Shown here: positions 45,547 through 63,300 of the stretch, one piece after another | How positions within the stretch are numbered: the stretch's first letter is position 1 | Layout of the letters: every line of letters begins with the position of its first letter | Source: Camarhynchus parvulus | Lineage: Eukaryota > Chordata > Aves > Passeriformes > Thraupidae | Assembly: GCF_901933205.1 (NCBI RefSeq) | Contig: NC_044585.1 | Span: forward strand, 3,534,001-3,598,000 | Length of the DNA: 64,000 nucleotides | Direction: 5' to 3' | Translations under genes and position numbers: made by a program | Notes under the pieces: model-generated | Told to the model about the DNA's origin: nothing | What the model saw: the letters and a program-made list of their open reading frames with translations, nothing else | Database searches by the model: none

Positions 45547-45767
45547 AGCAAAGAAGCCATCTTTTGAAAGAAAATAAATAAAAGGAAGACATTTTTGTTT
45601 TTTTATATAGCCACAATGAAAATACCAGCCGCTACAGCAAAATCCCTGACCATTAACAATACAATACAAGACCTGAAGATCAAGATGTGTTTCCCCAGGA
45701 AGGCTGAAGGTGGGAATCAGTGTGCAGTCCTGTGCCCAGGTGCAAGTTTCAGTAACAGTCCATGGCT

Positions 45768-48300
<2,533 letters not shown>

Positions 48301-51095
48301 GGTATCATCGAGGTGGTCCTGGTTAAAAAACTTGTTCTTTAAAGTATGCCCAATCTCCAAGGCATTGTAATGTGTCCACTAGCTTCTGTAAAACACCTTT
48401 CCATAGGCCCCCATATGTGGGCCCCAAAAGCCATTTTATTACTTGCTATAGTTTAACCAATAACAGACTTTGTTTCTCTTTAGAACAAGCTCTTGTTGGA
48501 AATATCCCTTTCAATAGCATGTGATATTACTGAAAGAATACTGGGATATTACCTGGGGCAGCTGTTTCAGTAATATGCCCTTTACTGGGAGTGAAGCCCA
48601 CCCATGTCAAAGGAAGGAGGTTCCACAGCTTGTGAATGGCACTTGATCACCCGTCCTGTTCACTTATCTGTTTTCAGTTGTGTCTTTTCAAGTCACACTA
48701 AGTGACCTCTGATAGAAATCTCTGACCCATGTTTACTGGGTATGATCAAGTCAGCTGCAAACTTTGTTCCTTTAGTGAACCAAATCTATCAGACTTTTAT
48801 GCCATCTTTTGCAGACCTCACTATTTCTGCAACCCTTGTCTTTTTTTGTTTGTTTGTGTTTGGTTTGGGGGTTATTTTGGTTGGTTGGATTGGTTTTGTT
48901 TTGTTTTTTGGTTTTTTTTTTAATGAAGCAAGATGTTTTGGTAGAACCTCAGTGCTCTGTTTTCTTAGTTTCACTCTCCCTGGGGCACTTTCTGCTTACT
49001 CTCTTGTCAGCAGATAGAGCATTGCTGTTGAGCCTTCCACAGCTGATCTGTTAATAACAGGACTCTGAACCATGTCTACAGCAAACAGCACAGGATGATT
49101 TAAAAGAGGTTGTTAAATACTGGTTGGTAGGACTCCCATTTCCTTGTAGAAATTTTAAAAAAACCCACCTCAAGAGCAGTCATTCACCTCTCTTGCAATG
49201 TAAATATTTTGCATATTCATACACTGTAGTTACCTGCTCAGTGTCATTTAGAGCAAAAGCAGCATAACTACAAGGAACTCTTTGCTTTTGCAAACTCTAA
49301 GGCAACCTCAGAAGAATACACTGCCCCCAGAAATATTGAAACTGCATCATGTAATACTTTTGTCACTCTAGAATATCTCCGAAATAACTCCTGACTCACA
49401 GGTTTTAACGTTCCAAATAGAGATACAGTTCACAACTTTGCTTGTGTGCCAGAAACATGAAGAAGTTTTAAATGGTCTTGGGGCCACAGTAAGTAATTAA
49501 TTTGCAGAACTGTGTTCAGTATCTGCAGCACTTGCAGTAGTTCTTTGAGTACTGGACAGTTTTGTGCTGTCAGAATGGAACCATTTAACAATCTTCCAAG
49601 TGCTCCCACTGAACTTCAGAAACACCCATGGATCTCTGAGGAGGTGGCTGTGTTTGGTAGCTGCAGGCAAATTTCTCTGCATTTATTAAGAAATGGTTTG
49701 CTGAAGGAACAGTTGTGATGACGACTGCAGGAAATGGCAGTGTGGGTGAGATACACGTTGTTAATGAGAAACATTAAAGCCTGGGATACATCACAGTCCA
49801 GCTTGGTAATCAAGAGTATAAAAGTAGAGTTTCCCTCAGGACAGAGCTGCAGGGAAAGGCAGAACAAATAAACACAGGAGATGATAGCAGGGGTAGAGGA
49901 GGTGCTGAAGAAAACTGGGTAATGGATAAGGCATCTCATGAGATTGCTCTCCCAGTTTAGGCTGTAAGCACTTTTCATGAGGTGGTTTTCATCACTCTGT
50001 GTTGCACAACCTATCACTGTACTAACAGAACTTTTTTGTGGGGCTCCTACTTAACACCAAAACATAATCATTATTAGCAATAGAACAACTTCCATCTTCT
50101 TTTTCTTTCCACAAAGGCGAAGAAATCTCCACATTGAATTTTTCTTTGTAAACCTGGGATTTATATGCAAGAGTTTCCAATCTAATTTTAGATCTACAGT
50201 TTTGTGGTGGTGGAAAAATGTCAGCAGCTCTAAGTGAGGTTATCTCCATGGTCTCCAGAGAAACAGGATCAATTTACTGAGTGCTGCAGTGAATGCAGGG
50301 GAACCAGCACATGAGGGGAGTCTCTCCCTCTCTCAAAGTGCAGCCAGGGCCACTGGGGCTCAGCACCACCAGTGTTAGACCCACTGAGGCACTCACATGC
50401 CCTGCCCCACAGGCAGCTCATCTGCCCTCTGTGAGCTTTTCTTTTTGGTGGTTGCAGGTGTCTGAGTCAAGGTTGTAATACTCTTATTTGTGGTGAAGTT
50501 GCATCAAACCCCTTCATTAAGGAGATGTGTGTTTTCCACTTTAAATGCAGTTTGGGCTGCAGGGAACAAGCATCAGGCAGTCTGTTCTCTCCCTGGAGTG
50601 TGTGGGAGCAGCACTGAACTGGCAGTTTTAAGTTTAGCCTGTGCTGCATTGGCAATGTGGGATCATCTTGTCCAAATTGTTGGTTTAGTTGTTGCCTTTA
50701 AATAGTTACTTGCTGCTATTTTGGGTTAAAAGCTCCTGCAGCCAGTCATTTCCCTTTCAAATTCCTCTTCCTTCTTCTGTGTAAATGATATTGTCCCCAT
50801 TCTCTCTGATGGTCAAAGGAAGAGGCCAAAATGGATAGATCAAGGGAGGACTTCTCAAAGTGGGAATTACCTGATATTATTATCATTGTGGTATTGATCA
50901 TATTGATTGATAGGTATTCGAAGTCTTTCCTTGTTATGATTTCTATACACCTCATAAACTACTTACAGGCTGAGCTTGTATATTTGTAAAACTTCAGCAT
51001 TTGCAGGGTCTGAATCTTGACAAGTCTGAGACCAAAGCAATAATACAGCTTTGTTACAGCTTTGCAGAGGATTGGATTAGTGGTGTGAAATACAG
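48301..51095. other. Gene-poor stretch at the expected SRSF9 site
   Basis: In mammals SRSF9 lies between DYNLL1 and GATC. Here I find no RRM-encoding exon, no CpG island and no RS-rich frame. The stretch is AT-rich with short open frames only. A T/G-rich low-complexity tract lies at 48838-48922. Part of the right end may be GATC 3' UTR. Confidence 0.6.
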
Positions 51096-51097
51096 GC

Positions 51098-51103
51098 TTT
51101 ATT
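51098..51103 (-). terminator. GATC: GATC polyadenylation signal (candidate)
   Basis: AATAAA on the minus strand 367 bp beyond the GATC stop codon. It is one of several possible signals. Confidence 0.4.
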
Positions 51104-51469
51104 TCAATACCCTTGAATCAAGTACCATAATAATTACATGTTTTATGCATCTAGGTGAGTATATTATGGATGCTTAAACAAATAATGAGGTAATTGCACA
51201 ATTAAGAGTGAGACAAGGGTTTGCTCTCACCTCCAGACAGCAAATTCACTTTGCCAAATAAAAGCACCGAGGTCATCTGCCATGCTGCTGTCCAGCTTCA
51301 GAGACATTGAATATTTCAGCAGCACTACTAAACTTTTACACTCTCTTTCTTCTGTCTTGCAAGTGCTCTTCTTCTGACCAAAATACATGCCAGGGTGTTT
51401 CAGCTGTGACTGCACAAAACTTCATTTTCCCCAAATAAAATACTGAAGGGGCATTTGGGCTCTGGGCTG

Positions 51470-54526
<3,057 letters not shown>

Positions 54527-55039
54527 TGTTGGCAGTATGGGTGGAGTCACTAACAGCAGCCTTTGGACTAAGCACCATCACCAGGTGTGCCACAGGGGCC
54601 ACCCGGAGAAGACCTTTGTTAACTGCTTTCTAGGAAGTGACAAATGTTCTCTGCTTGTGAAAACAAACAGCTAAAAGGAAAAAAAAAAAACTGGGTAATG
54701 TGGTAACTGCTGCCTCCTTGCCAGTGAAACTTGGTGGTGGTTCAGCATCTGACAGCTTAAAAATCCATGTGAGCTTCCTACTGAATGTACTCTGCAGTGG
54801 GGAATGCTGGTTGGAGTGGGCTGGGATGGGCTCTTTGTGACTGATTTCTCTTGCTTACTTATAAAACACTTGAAAGTGTTTAAAAAGAATATGAAGGGGG
54901 TTGATGTACTTGCTATCATCTCTATGCTGCTGAATTTTGGTGAATTAGTTTCATGTAATCCCCAAGGGCTTAAGCACTGTTTTGTGTCAGCTGCAGAGAT
55001 GGTTTAAGAGCAGTAGTGGACCTGCAACAGCTTGGCTCA

Positions 55040-55045
55040 AATAAA
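55040..55045 (+). terminator. TRIAP1: TRIAP1 polyadenylation signal
   Basis: AATAAA about 510 bp after the TRIAP1 stop codon. Confidence 0.65.
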
Positions 55046-55049
55046 TACA

Positions 55050-56785
55050 ACCAGGTTATATTTTCTTTCAAGTAGGTAACTGTGCAGTAGAGTCTGATTG
55101 TGCCCCCTGGGAGGGATGGAAGTGCCTGCTCAGCAGCTGAGGAGAAGACTTTTAATGCAGAGGCTAATTCAGCCTTTTCTGAGGTACTGACACATCCGTG
55201 AACTTAGAATTCTCTCTCCTTTAGCATTACACATTTCTGTGGTTTGATCCTCACCCAGGGATGGGGCAAAGCTTGCCCCTCTCCTTACACCAACACTGGG
55301 GGAAAAGGTATTATGGACTGGGGACAAAAGATAACTTCATAATTTTGGAATTACAGTGAGGAAAAAAGAAAGCTTCACTCTCTGCTTTTAATTACTACTA
55401 ATTATTTAAAGATTATACTTTAAAAAAAACTAAAAAGGTGTAGTTCTCAAACATTACAGCTGGCCTGTCAGCACCACAGCCCCTCGCAGAGCCCAGACTC
55501 TGAGTCCTTGTGCAGAGGACCAGGAGCTGCTGCAGCCTGAGGCTGTTGTTCCTGTGCCAGTCAGAGCCAGGTGAGCCACACTCCTGTTCTCAGGTGCAGA
55601 GAGCTCCTACAGAGTCAGCACAGGGCTTAAATACAGCACTGAAAAAACAGGCTGCTGGCAAAGTGCAGCAGGTCTAAGGGAAGCATTTTGGAGACAGCAT
55701 TTTGGAGCATATGAATAGCATTTTGGAGACAGTTGACTCTGTAGCTTTTCTTTTTTAAGGAATAAAACATAAAACCAGTTTGCTTTTCTGTGATCTTCAT
55801 GTAAAGCTAAACGTAATGTGACTTTGTCAGCTTTAAAACAACTGTGCCCCTCAGTGCCTTGTACTTTCAACACAGGAAAACCTCTCTCAGCAATCTTTTA
55901 CTGGTAAGCAGACAAAAAAAATCACATGAAAACACAGGGAAGGGCATCCTGCAGTGCCACAGTGAGATTTTCTCTGCCATCCATCACTCCTTTCCACAGC
56001 AAGATGCCAAAGCAGCTGCTGTGTTCTGCCTTTTGGGAAGAACCACATTAATGACAGCTGAGACAGACCTCACATTGTGCAAAAAATATAGAAGTTATAG
56101 TAAGAACTGGAAAATGGTTTACTTGTAATGAGCAAAAACTGGAAAATGAAAGTTGTATGGGCACAGGCTCAGGCTGGTGGCTCACTAATCCCTTCTGCTT
56201 CAGGCAGCTTCTGCATGAAACAGTACATGCTACACAGACATAAGCAGTAGAACCAAAATTGTGTTTTCTTCTGCAAAACCTGTGTTTTGACTTTATACAG
56301 ACTGCAGCTTTATGGAAAGCAGAGTGGTGAGCAAGATATGTGCTGATGTACCTGAAAATGTGAGAGCTGAAGGTGAACAGTGTGAAGGCAGAGCTTAGCT
56401 CAACACCTTTGCTGCCACTCCCTGTGCCAGAAGGGACCAAGAGAAAAATCACCTTTATGACTGTTAATAAATATTGCAAGAGCTGGTAATTGAGAATGTG
56501 CTTCAGTATATATTTTAATCTACGTATCTGTTGTTCTGGCTGTGAGTTTAGAGCCATCAGTTAAACCAGACATGAAGAACATGAAATTGATTCATGTCCT
56601 ATGCCAAATGCATTCCTGTTGTTTGTGTTATCAGATACAGGAAAATGTGTTACCATTCAGGCAGTCAAACTCCTTTGCTCCTGCACCCTGTCCTGGGGGA
56701 AACCTTAATGCTTTATGCAAACACTGAACTGAAAAACTCCTGAGGATTCAGGTAAACAAGTCAAATCCCAAATTCACATTCAGAG
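55050..56785. other. Spacer between TRIAP1 and COX6A1 3' ends
   Basis: Convergent intergenic stretch. No exon or repeat is recognised, and the short open frames show no family resemblance. Confidence 0.55.
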
Positions 56786-56788
56786 TTG

Positions 56789-56794
56789 TTTATT
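56789..56794 (-). terminator. COX6A1: COX6A1 polyadenylation signal
   Basis: AATAAA on the minus strand about 170 bp beyond the COX6A1 stop codon. Confidence 0.7.
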
Positions 56795-56961
56795 TAAAGG
56801 GCCCCATCAAAAGGACACAGGGAGCCACAACACCACTCGGCTTCATTGCAGAAGAAACACAGAGTTTCTGAAACTATGACCCCAGAAATGATGGCTCCCA
56901 CTCAACATTCTGGTTCAAGATGGGGAGAGCCAAAGCTCTGGCTGTTGGCAGGATCTTGGTT

Positions 56962-58385
56962 TTAATCTTCATAACCAGTTGGGAGAGCGTTAGTGTGGGG
57001 GTTGTGAAACAGAGTTTTATTCCCATCACCCCAGGGGAAACGCTGTTGAAAGAAAAAAGAAAATCAGCCAGTGGTAGCTCCTGAACAATCCTACAAGCAC
57101 CTGAAACCAAGAACAGTACAGACTCAAACATCAATTCTCCCAGGGAATTAGTGACAGGACAGGAGGAAATATCCTCAAGCTGTGCCATGGAAGGTTCAGG
57201 ATGGACATCAGGGGGAATTTCTTCACAAAAAGGTTGCTAAACACTGGGACAAACTGCCCAGGCTGCTGGGGTCACCATCCCTGGAGGTGTTTAGGTTCAG
57301 ACTGGATGTAGCACTTAGTGCCATGATCTGGTTGACAAGGTAGAGATCAGTCAAAGGTTGGACTCCAATCTCAGAAAACTTTTCCAACCTAAATGATTCT
57401 ATGATCACACAGCTTGACAGGCTGGTGGATTAGGCAAACTGGCTCCCAGGATGTAGGAAGCAAGGGCTGGAAAACTCTTGTCTCCCTTAGCTGGGAGCCA
57501 CAATCTCTAAACAGCACAATTTTTGCTCTTACATAAACATTGTGCTGTATTATGAGGGCCCCAATTTTGAGTATTTTGGGATCTGTATTACTTTAAATTC
57601 AGCAGCTCTAGGACTAACACATTTTTCAGCAAGACATTAGGAGGATCACTCTGGGGTGGGAGGGCCTGTGAATGTCATGGGTACTTCACCAGAGATGTGA
57701 CAAACCCTTACTGCCTCAGAAACAGCCGTGAGTTAATACCACAGCCATCTCATGCAGCAGTCGAGAGAGGAAAAGGCGCTGTGGCAGTCTCAGAGGAGGC
57801 TCTACAGCCGTGGGGGAGAAGAGGGCCGTGACCCCGGGCAGAGGTACCTTGGTCCGGATGCGGAGGTGCGCGTAGGGCACGAACTCGGGCCGCTCGTGCT
57901 CGTGCTGCGCCTTCAGGTAGCAGTTCAGCATGCACACGGCCACGCCGGGCAGCGCCACCACGAACGTCAGCGTCTTCCACATGCGGGCTGGGCAGGGACA
58001 GCGGCATCAGAACCATCACGGCTCATCAGCGATACCGACCCCACACGCGTTACCGCAATTAGCGCACTAACGGGGCGCTAATGAACCTGCGTCCCACGCT
58101 CCAGCGCGGGTGCCCTCCCCGTTTGTAACGGGGATCGGGCCTCACGGTTTAGCTCCGGTTCAGGCCCCACCGAGCGCCAGCCATGCCCCGTTCCCGCAGC
58201 GAAGGGCACCGGCTGTCAAGGGCAGCGCCGCGCCGGCCGCGGGCCCCGGCTCCGCCCTCGCCCCACAGAGCCCCGTTACCTCCGCCCTCCTCGTGTGCGG
58301 CGGCCGCCGCCAAGCCACGCGCCGGCAGGGAGCGCGGGGCGGCGGCGCCGAGCAGCAGGCGGGACACCCGTCCGAGCGCCGCCAT
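56962..58385 (-). CDS. COX6A1: Cytochrome c oxidase subunit 6A1, mitochondrial
   Basis: COX6A1 is a nuclear-encoded single-span subunit of complex IV in the inner mitochondrial membrane; the 6A subunits help dimer stability and regulation by ATP/ADP. Three coding exons on the minus strand, 58385-58280, 57987-57848 and 57042-56962, give 327 nt and 108 aa (human 109). The Arg/Ala-rich presequence starts [22 protein letters not shown] leads into the membrane segment ([16 protein letters not shown]), followed by [18 protein letters not shown]. Exon 3 encodes [18 protein letters not shown] and ends LPTGYED. All introns are GT-AG. Intron 2 carries a CR1 element. The A1 form rather than A2 is inferred from synteny with TRIAP1. 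Confidence 0.95.
57120..57408 (+). mobile_element. CR1 LINE 3' end in COX6A1 intron 2
   Basis: Sense CR1: 'tgacaggacaggaggaaata', 'ttcaggatggacatcaggg', 'ccctggaggtgtttaggtt', then the tail 'aaatgattctatgatcac'. It is antisense to COX6A1. Confidence 0.93.
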
Positions 58386-58620
58386 GTCCTCCTGTCCGCA
58401 CGGCGGGACCGGAACCGGAACCGCGCCGGGCGGAACCGGCGGCAGCAGCGCCCGCGCTGACCTTGAGCGGAGCCGCCCGCGCGCGTGCGCCGCCCTGCGC
58501 GGGAGGGGCGGGGCAGTGGCGTCGGCGCGGTGCGGGCTGAGGGGCGGCCCGGCGCCATGTTGGGTCTGAGGGCGGAGCGCGCCCGGGCGGCTCGGCCGGG
58601 GGGCGGTGACAGAGACGCAG
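58386..58620 (-). promoter_or_regulatory. COX6A1: COX6A1 CpG promoter with ETS and NRF1-like sites
   Basis: CpG-rich and TATA-less. Two adjacent CCGGAA sites (58409-58414 and 58415-58420) fit ETS/GABP (NRF-2) binding. GCGCGTGCGC at 58491-58500 is one change from the NRF1 palindrome. GABP and NRF1 control is well known for nuclear cytochrome oxidase genes; here it is inferred from motifs. Confidence 0.6.
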
Positions 58621-58679
58621 CGTGACAGGGACGCTCAGTTAGCTTGGAGGTGACCTCGGAGAGCGTCGCGTCCGTCCTA

Positions 58680-58930
58680 TGACCGAACGTTACCGTGTCA
58701 GCCAGACTATGGCACTCAGTCTTTCCTTAAACACCTCCAGGGACGGTGATTGCACCTCCTCCCCGAGCAGCCCATTCCAATGTCTGATCACATTTTCTGT
58801 GGAGAAATTACTCCTGATGTCCAACCTTAACCTCCCCTGGTGCAGCTGGAGGCCGTTTTCTCCTGTCCTGTTGCTATTACCTGGGAGAAGAGGCCGATCC
58901 TCACCTGCCTACATCCTCCTGTCAGGTAGA
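58680..58930 (-). mobile_element. CR1 LINE fragment, antisense orientation
   Basis: 'cctccccgagcagcccattc' followed by 'caatgtctgatcacattttc' and 'tccaaccttaacctcccctg' are the reverse complement of the CR1 3' region. The extreme 3' tail is missing. It borders the COX6A1 CpG island. Confidence 0.88.
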
Positions 58931-60092
58931 GAGTGCTGAGTAGTTCAGAGAGAAAAGTCCTCGGGCTGTGGGGTCAGGGAGAGTGCTGGGGAGGTCCCAG
59001 GCATGAGGGGATCAAAGGGGCCCTCAAATGGTGCAGTTCTATTACCACCAATGTGTTTTTAATTACGTGGATTCCTGGGATGATTCTACTGAAATAATAA
59101 CATCACTTGAATGAATACAAGATCTCCAGAAAAAAAATAATATGATAAATATCTAGGTTCTCTGTTAGTTCTTTATTGGGGCCTGGCTGTTTGACTTTTG
59201 GTGTAGGTGGACAGTACATTTATCAGCACTTAAAACCCCACAGCAAAATGAGAGGATTCCCATGGTCCATATAGAAACTGTTACAGTAAAAAAGCAAAGA
59301 AACTGAGCTTTTGGGAAGGATGATGGTAGGGTCTGGTCTGAGAGGAATGACATGAAGGAATTGTAGCTCTAAGGGGCTCGTGGGGAACAACTGGAAATGG
59401 GGATGAAGTCTGTCCTGAAGCTGAGTTTGGTAGCAGGTTCATTACAATCTGAGTGACACTGATTTAAAATGGGTCTGCCTTAGTCTTCATCATCCCAACA
59501 GCTGTGATTAATCTCTGTATGAGCTGTATCAGGAGTCTGGTGGGTCTGATTCACATCTTTAAATGTAAATTAGGAGTGACTGCTGGGAGACACAAAAGAT
59601 TCCATAAGAATAATTTCTTCAGCTGAGGGAAGACAGGCAGGTATTGAAAGAAACCCAGATATTTTAAGAGTATTGTGAATAATGTTTTGATGTAGTTGTG
59701 TGAAATGTGTTTAACTCTTCAGTATGTGATGGTTGTTATCACTGTGATGATTGCAGTCCTCCTGACAGCACGTGTTTGTACAAAGCTGTGTGGAAAATGA
59801 GGGAACAGTCAGCTCTGGCTCTGCAGCTCTGTCTGAATTATTGACCCATGGCATGGGAAACCCTTTTGTACTCACCACTCTGCCTTGCAGAAAGAGTTTC
59901 AGGTGGGGTTTTCCCCCACCTGACCTGAGGGCCTAGAGCTTGATTCAGAAAATAGCTTATCACCTTTAAAAATGGCCTAAATCCCACATTTAGAGAAATT
60001 TTAATCAAGTACATTTTTATAAAAGATCCAGCGTCCCAGGAACTTTTTGAGGGCAGAAATGCTAAAGAGTTAGTTCTGAAAAGGGAGGGGAA
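58931..60092. other. Intergenic, nothing recognised
   Basis: AT-rich sequence with no exon, CpG island or repeat that I can identify. Confidence 0.55.
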
Positions 60093-60389
60093 AATGATAT
60101 GATATGATATGATACAATACAATATAATATAATACAACATAATATAATATAATATAATATAACATAATATAATATAATATAACATAACATAATACAATAT
60201 AATATAATATAATATAATATAATATAATATAATATAATATAATATAATATAATATAATATAATATAATATAATATAATATAATATAATATAATATAATAT
60301 AATATAATATAATATAATATAATACGATATAATATAATATAATATAATATAATATAATATAATATAATATAATATAATATAATATAATA
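60093..60389 (+). repeat. AATAT pentanucleotide microsatellite
   Basis: About 297 bp of period-5 repeat. The left end is mixed (ATGAT, ACAAT and ACATA variants) and the centre and right are nearly pure AATAT, consistent with recent growth from the right side. It is pure A/T over most of its length. Confidence 0.95.
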
Positions 60390-63300
60390 ATGTATGTATG
60401 TCTATGAAGTGGCAGTAGGCAGTCCCAGAGAGAAAGCTGAAAGCTGTTTCAGAGCAGTGGTGGGACAGGGGGAGGTCAGGCCAGAACTCCTGGAAGCTCC
60501 CTTGGCTGCCCAGTGCCAGTCTCGTGCTGGGTGTGCAGCAGTGCCGTGTGACACTTTGCATCGCGTCGCTGCTCTGTTTAGCACAATCTGAACGATTGCA
60601 GGGAGCTGGTGGAGGTGGAGTTCAGTAGAGTTGGCGCACTACAGTGGAAAGGAATTTTTGTAGTGCAAAAGCAAGCTCGGGTTTGCATGGACTGTGCACA
60701 GAAATGTTGTGGGAGCAGAAAGCTTTGGCTTTCAGGTAACAGCCCTAAATTTAGCGAGTTTAGTGGAAATCCATTCCACTCTGATTCCGAATCAAAGGCC
60801 ACTTGCCAAAGACTTTCACTTCCTTTCCGTTACTTTTCCCAGCTGCAGCGGCGGGGAGCAGAGAGGGGGCAGGATCCAGCGGGAGTCGGGATGAGCTGGG
60901 CGGGAGCTGCCGCCCGGAGCAATGCCGGCCCGGCCCGCCTGGTGGCAAACTGCTTTCACTGGAAGCGCCTCCGTTCAGCACGTCTGCGAACAACAAATGC
61001 GCTCTCTGGGACTGCAGGCTGTAATCTCATCCCCGTGCGTTTTCATTTTCAGGGCCCTGCTCATCCCTCTCGAATAGCAATATTGCCTCCATCAGATACT
61101 GTCTTAACAAACGCGGAGTTCGTGCTGCAGAGATAGCGTCTGTGTCTCAAACTCCACAGAGTTTCTGGGGGCAAAAGTTTTCTTCATCTTCTCCCTGTAG
61201 TCCTGGAACGGCAGAAATCAATATTCTGACATCTGTAAATCCTTTGTTCCCCTTTTCACCAAGGCTTTATCAGCATTGGGAGGGAGGGACGGGGGGAAGA
61301 GGGCGTTGAGAGAGCCATTGTCACTTCTCTCGGGAATGATCTGGAACTACTATGCAAATCTTCATTTGAAGACCCTGGGAACTGGGGGAGGGCTTTAGCT
61401 GCGAGCTCAGTGGGAGGGGAGCTCTGAATCCCTGCTCACACACTCCAGCCTAGTGCAAGGAGCTGGGAAGAGTCTTTTGAACGAGCAGAAGAGACATTTT
61501 GTGCTTTGTGCGCTCCTGTGAGGCTTTGCACTCTTTATGTCTCCTGTTTTGTGCCTTTTTTTCTGCCTACTTCTTCTAAATGTTTGCATAAGAATTGGGG
61601 GCGGGGGTGAGAGATCCAAGAGCTGCGATTAGCAGTGGTGAAATCAGAGGGGCGCAGGGTGCAGCACCTCTCCTGCCTCCCTCTCACACCCTGGGGTCTC
61701 CCACCAAGCAGTGGAGCAGCTGCAGTGCTTCTCACACACCTACATCCCGATTGCTGGCATTAGCATGTGGCACAGGCACAGATTCAGCAAAGCAAATGAT
61801 TCAGCTGGTCAGGAGTAGTGGAGTAGAATAATTTGCAGTTCTGAAATTAATCACGTTGTAGCCAGGTCTTGTCTTACGGGGGCAAAGCCCCAGAGAGCAG
61901 AACCTGCTTTGTGACATCCTGTGGGCTGTCCTGGCTTGGCTCTGAGCTCCGTGTCGCCTGTTTTGTATTAGGGCAGGGTCGCACGGACTGCCAAGTTTCC
62001 TGGAAGTTATGTTGGGTCCTCCGTAGGCCTCATGGAAGGGGAGATATCCTGGCCTGACTTCGTAGCCACATGGATGGACAGGAGAGTGGGGGAGGGACAA
62101 TTCAGATGCATATCTAGGCATTTTTGTGTTTATAACTACTGTAAAGGTAGTCATAGTCCTTTTGATTTCCTGACCTTCATTTTCAGGTCATCTGTCTCAT
62201 CGTTATGTTTTCAAACTTTAAGGGTTTAATGCTTCAGAAAACTAAAATTTACCTTTGGACAATGACAGCCCTGGAAAACCGAACACTACTCACCCTTTCC
62301 CGGACAGCTGAGAAGATGTGACCACTTAAAAATCTCATTTTCTGTGAAAACCATAGGAACTGAGCTCTGATTCTGTGTTCCCTCGCACGTGAAAGCCAAG
62401 CAGTGTAAACCACTGCTGTTTATCTTGCAAGTACTTTACTGCTTTGTGGGGGGAAAGTGCTCCACAAGCTTGGTCTCATATGCACAGCTGGGTCTGAGTC
62501 TGCTCTGGTTTTCCGTGTGTAACTCTAGCATGACTCAGCTGATGGGTGAACCCCTGGAATGGTGCTAGCTGGAGCCAGCCTGGACATGGCCTCTGGCTCC
62601 TGACAGTGCCCCCAGCACCTGTGCACGCTCCGTAACCATGCAGATGCTTTTCTCAGTGCACTTGTTTGCATGAGGGCTGGTGTGTGAATGCACATTCTTC
62701 TCACCCACGCCTCACATACGCATGCAAACACACATCCTCGAGTGCACACAGCCATTCCCTTTCTCTCATACACGTTCGTGCACATACACAGACCTTTTTG
62801 AAAGCTCCTGTTTTCATAAAGGTTTTATTTATAGGTCCTGCCTGGTTGTGAATGTGAAAGAGAGAAAGCCCCTCAGAGGGTTCCTTTCATGTGTAAATCA
62901 GCCTAGGCTGAGAGCATTGGGGTCACTGAGAGGAGGATTTCACTCTTAATTACTCAGAGAGAAAGCAGGCAGGGGACTTTCTCAAACTAATAGGGTTGTT
63001 CTCTGCTGGGGAAATCAGTCCGAGACGCCCAAATTTCTCTTGCATCAGACTTCGGGCTCTGATTCACAGGCCACTTCTGCCATTAGCAAGAGCTGTCTAT
63101 GTGGCACTCGGAACAAACAGTTCAGCTTCCAAAACAGCTTACTTATTAAAGATGGTTATGTTCACTCTACTAATTGGGTGTTCTTTAGAGACCAAAGGAG
63201 GAGCTGATCTAGCTTGCTTTGTTTTTATGCTATTTTTATTGACAAAGATATTAGTCTGTGATACTTGTATCTGTGACTCCATCCTCAGTACTCTTTCAGA

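Noticed and set aside
57223..57408. Minus-strand frame '[23 protein letters not shown]' type
   Set aside because: It is the reverse of CR1 3' sequence, and the same peptide pattern recurs at other CR1 copies.
60070..60561. 163-codon minus-strand frame with repeating Tyr/Ile/Leu
   Set aside because: It is the translation of the AATAT microsatellite and not a gene.
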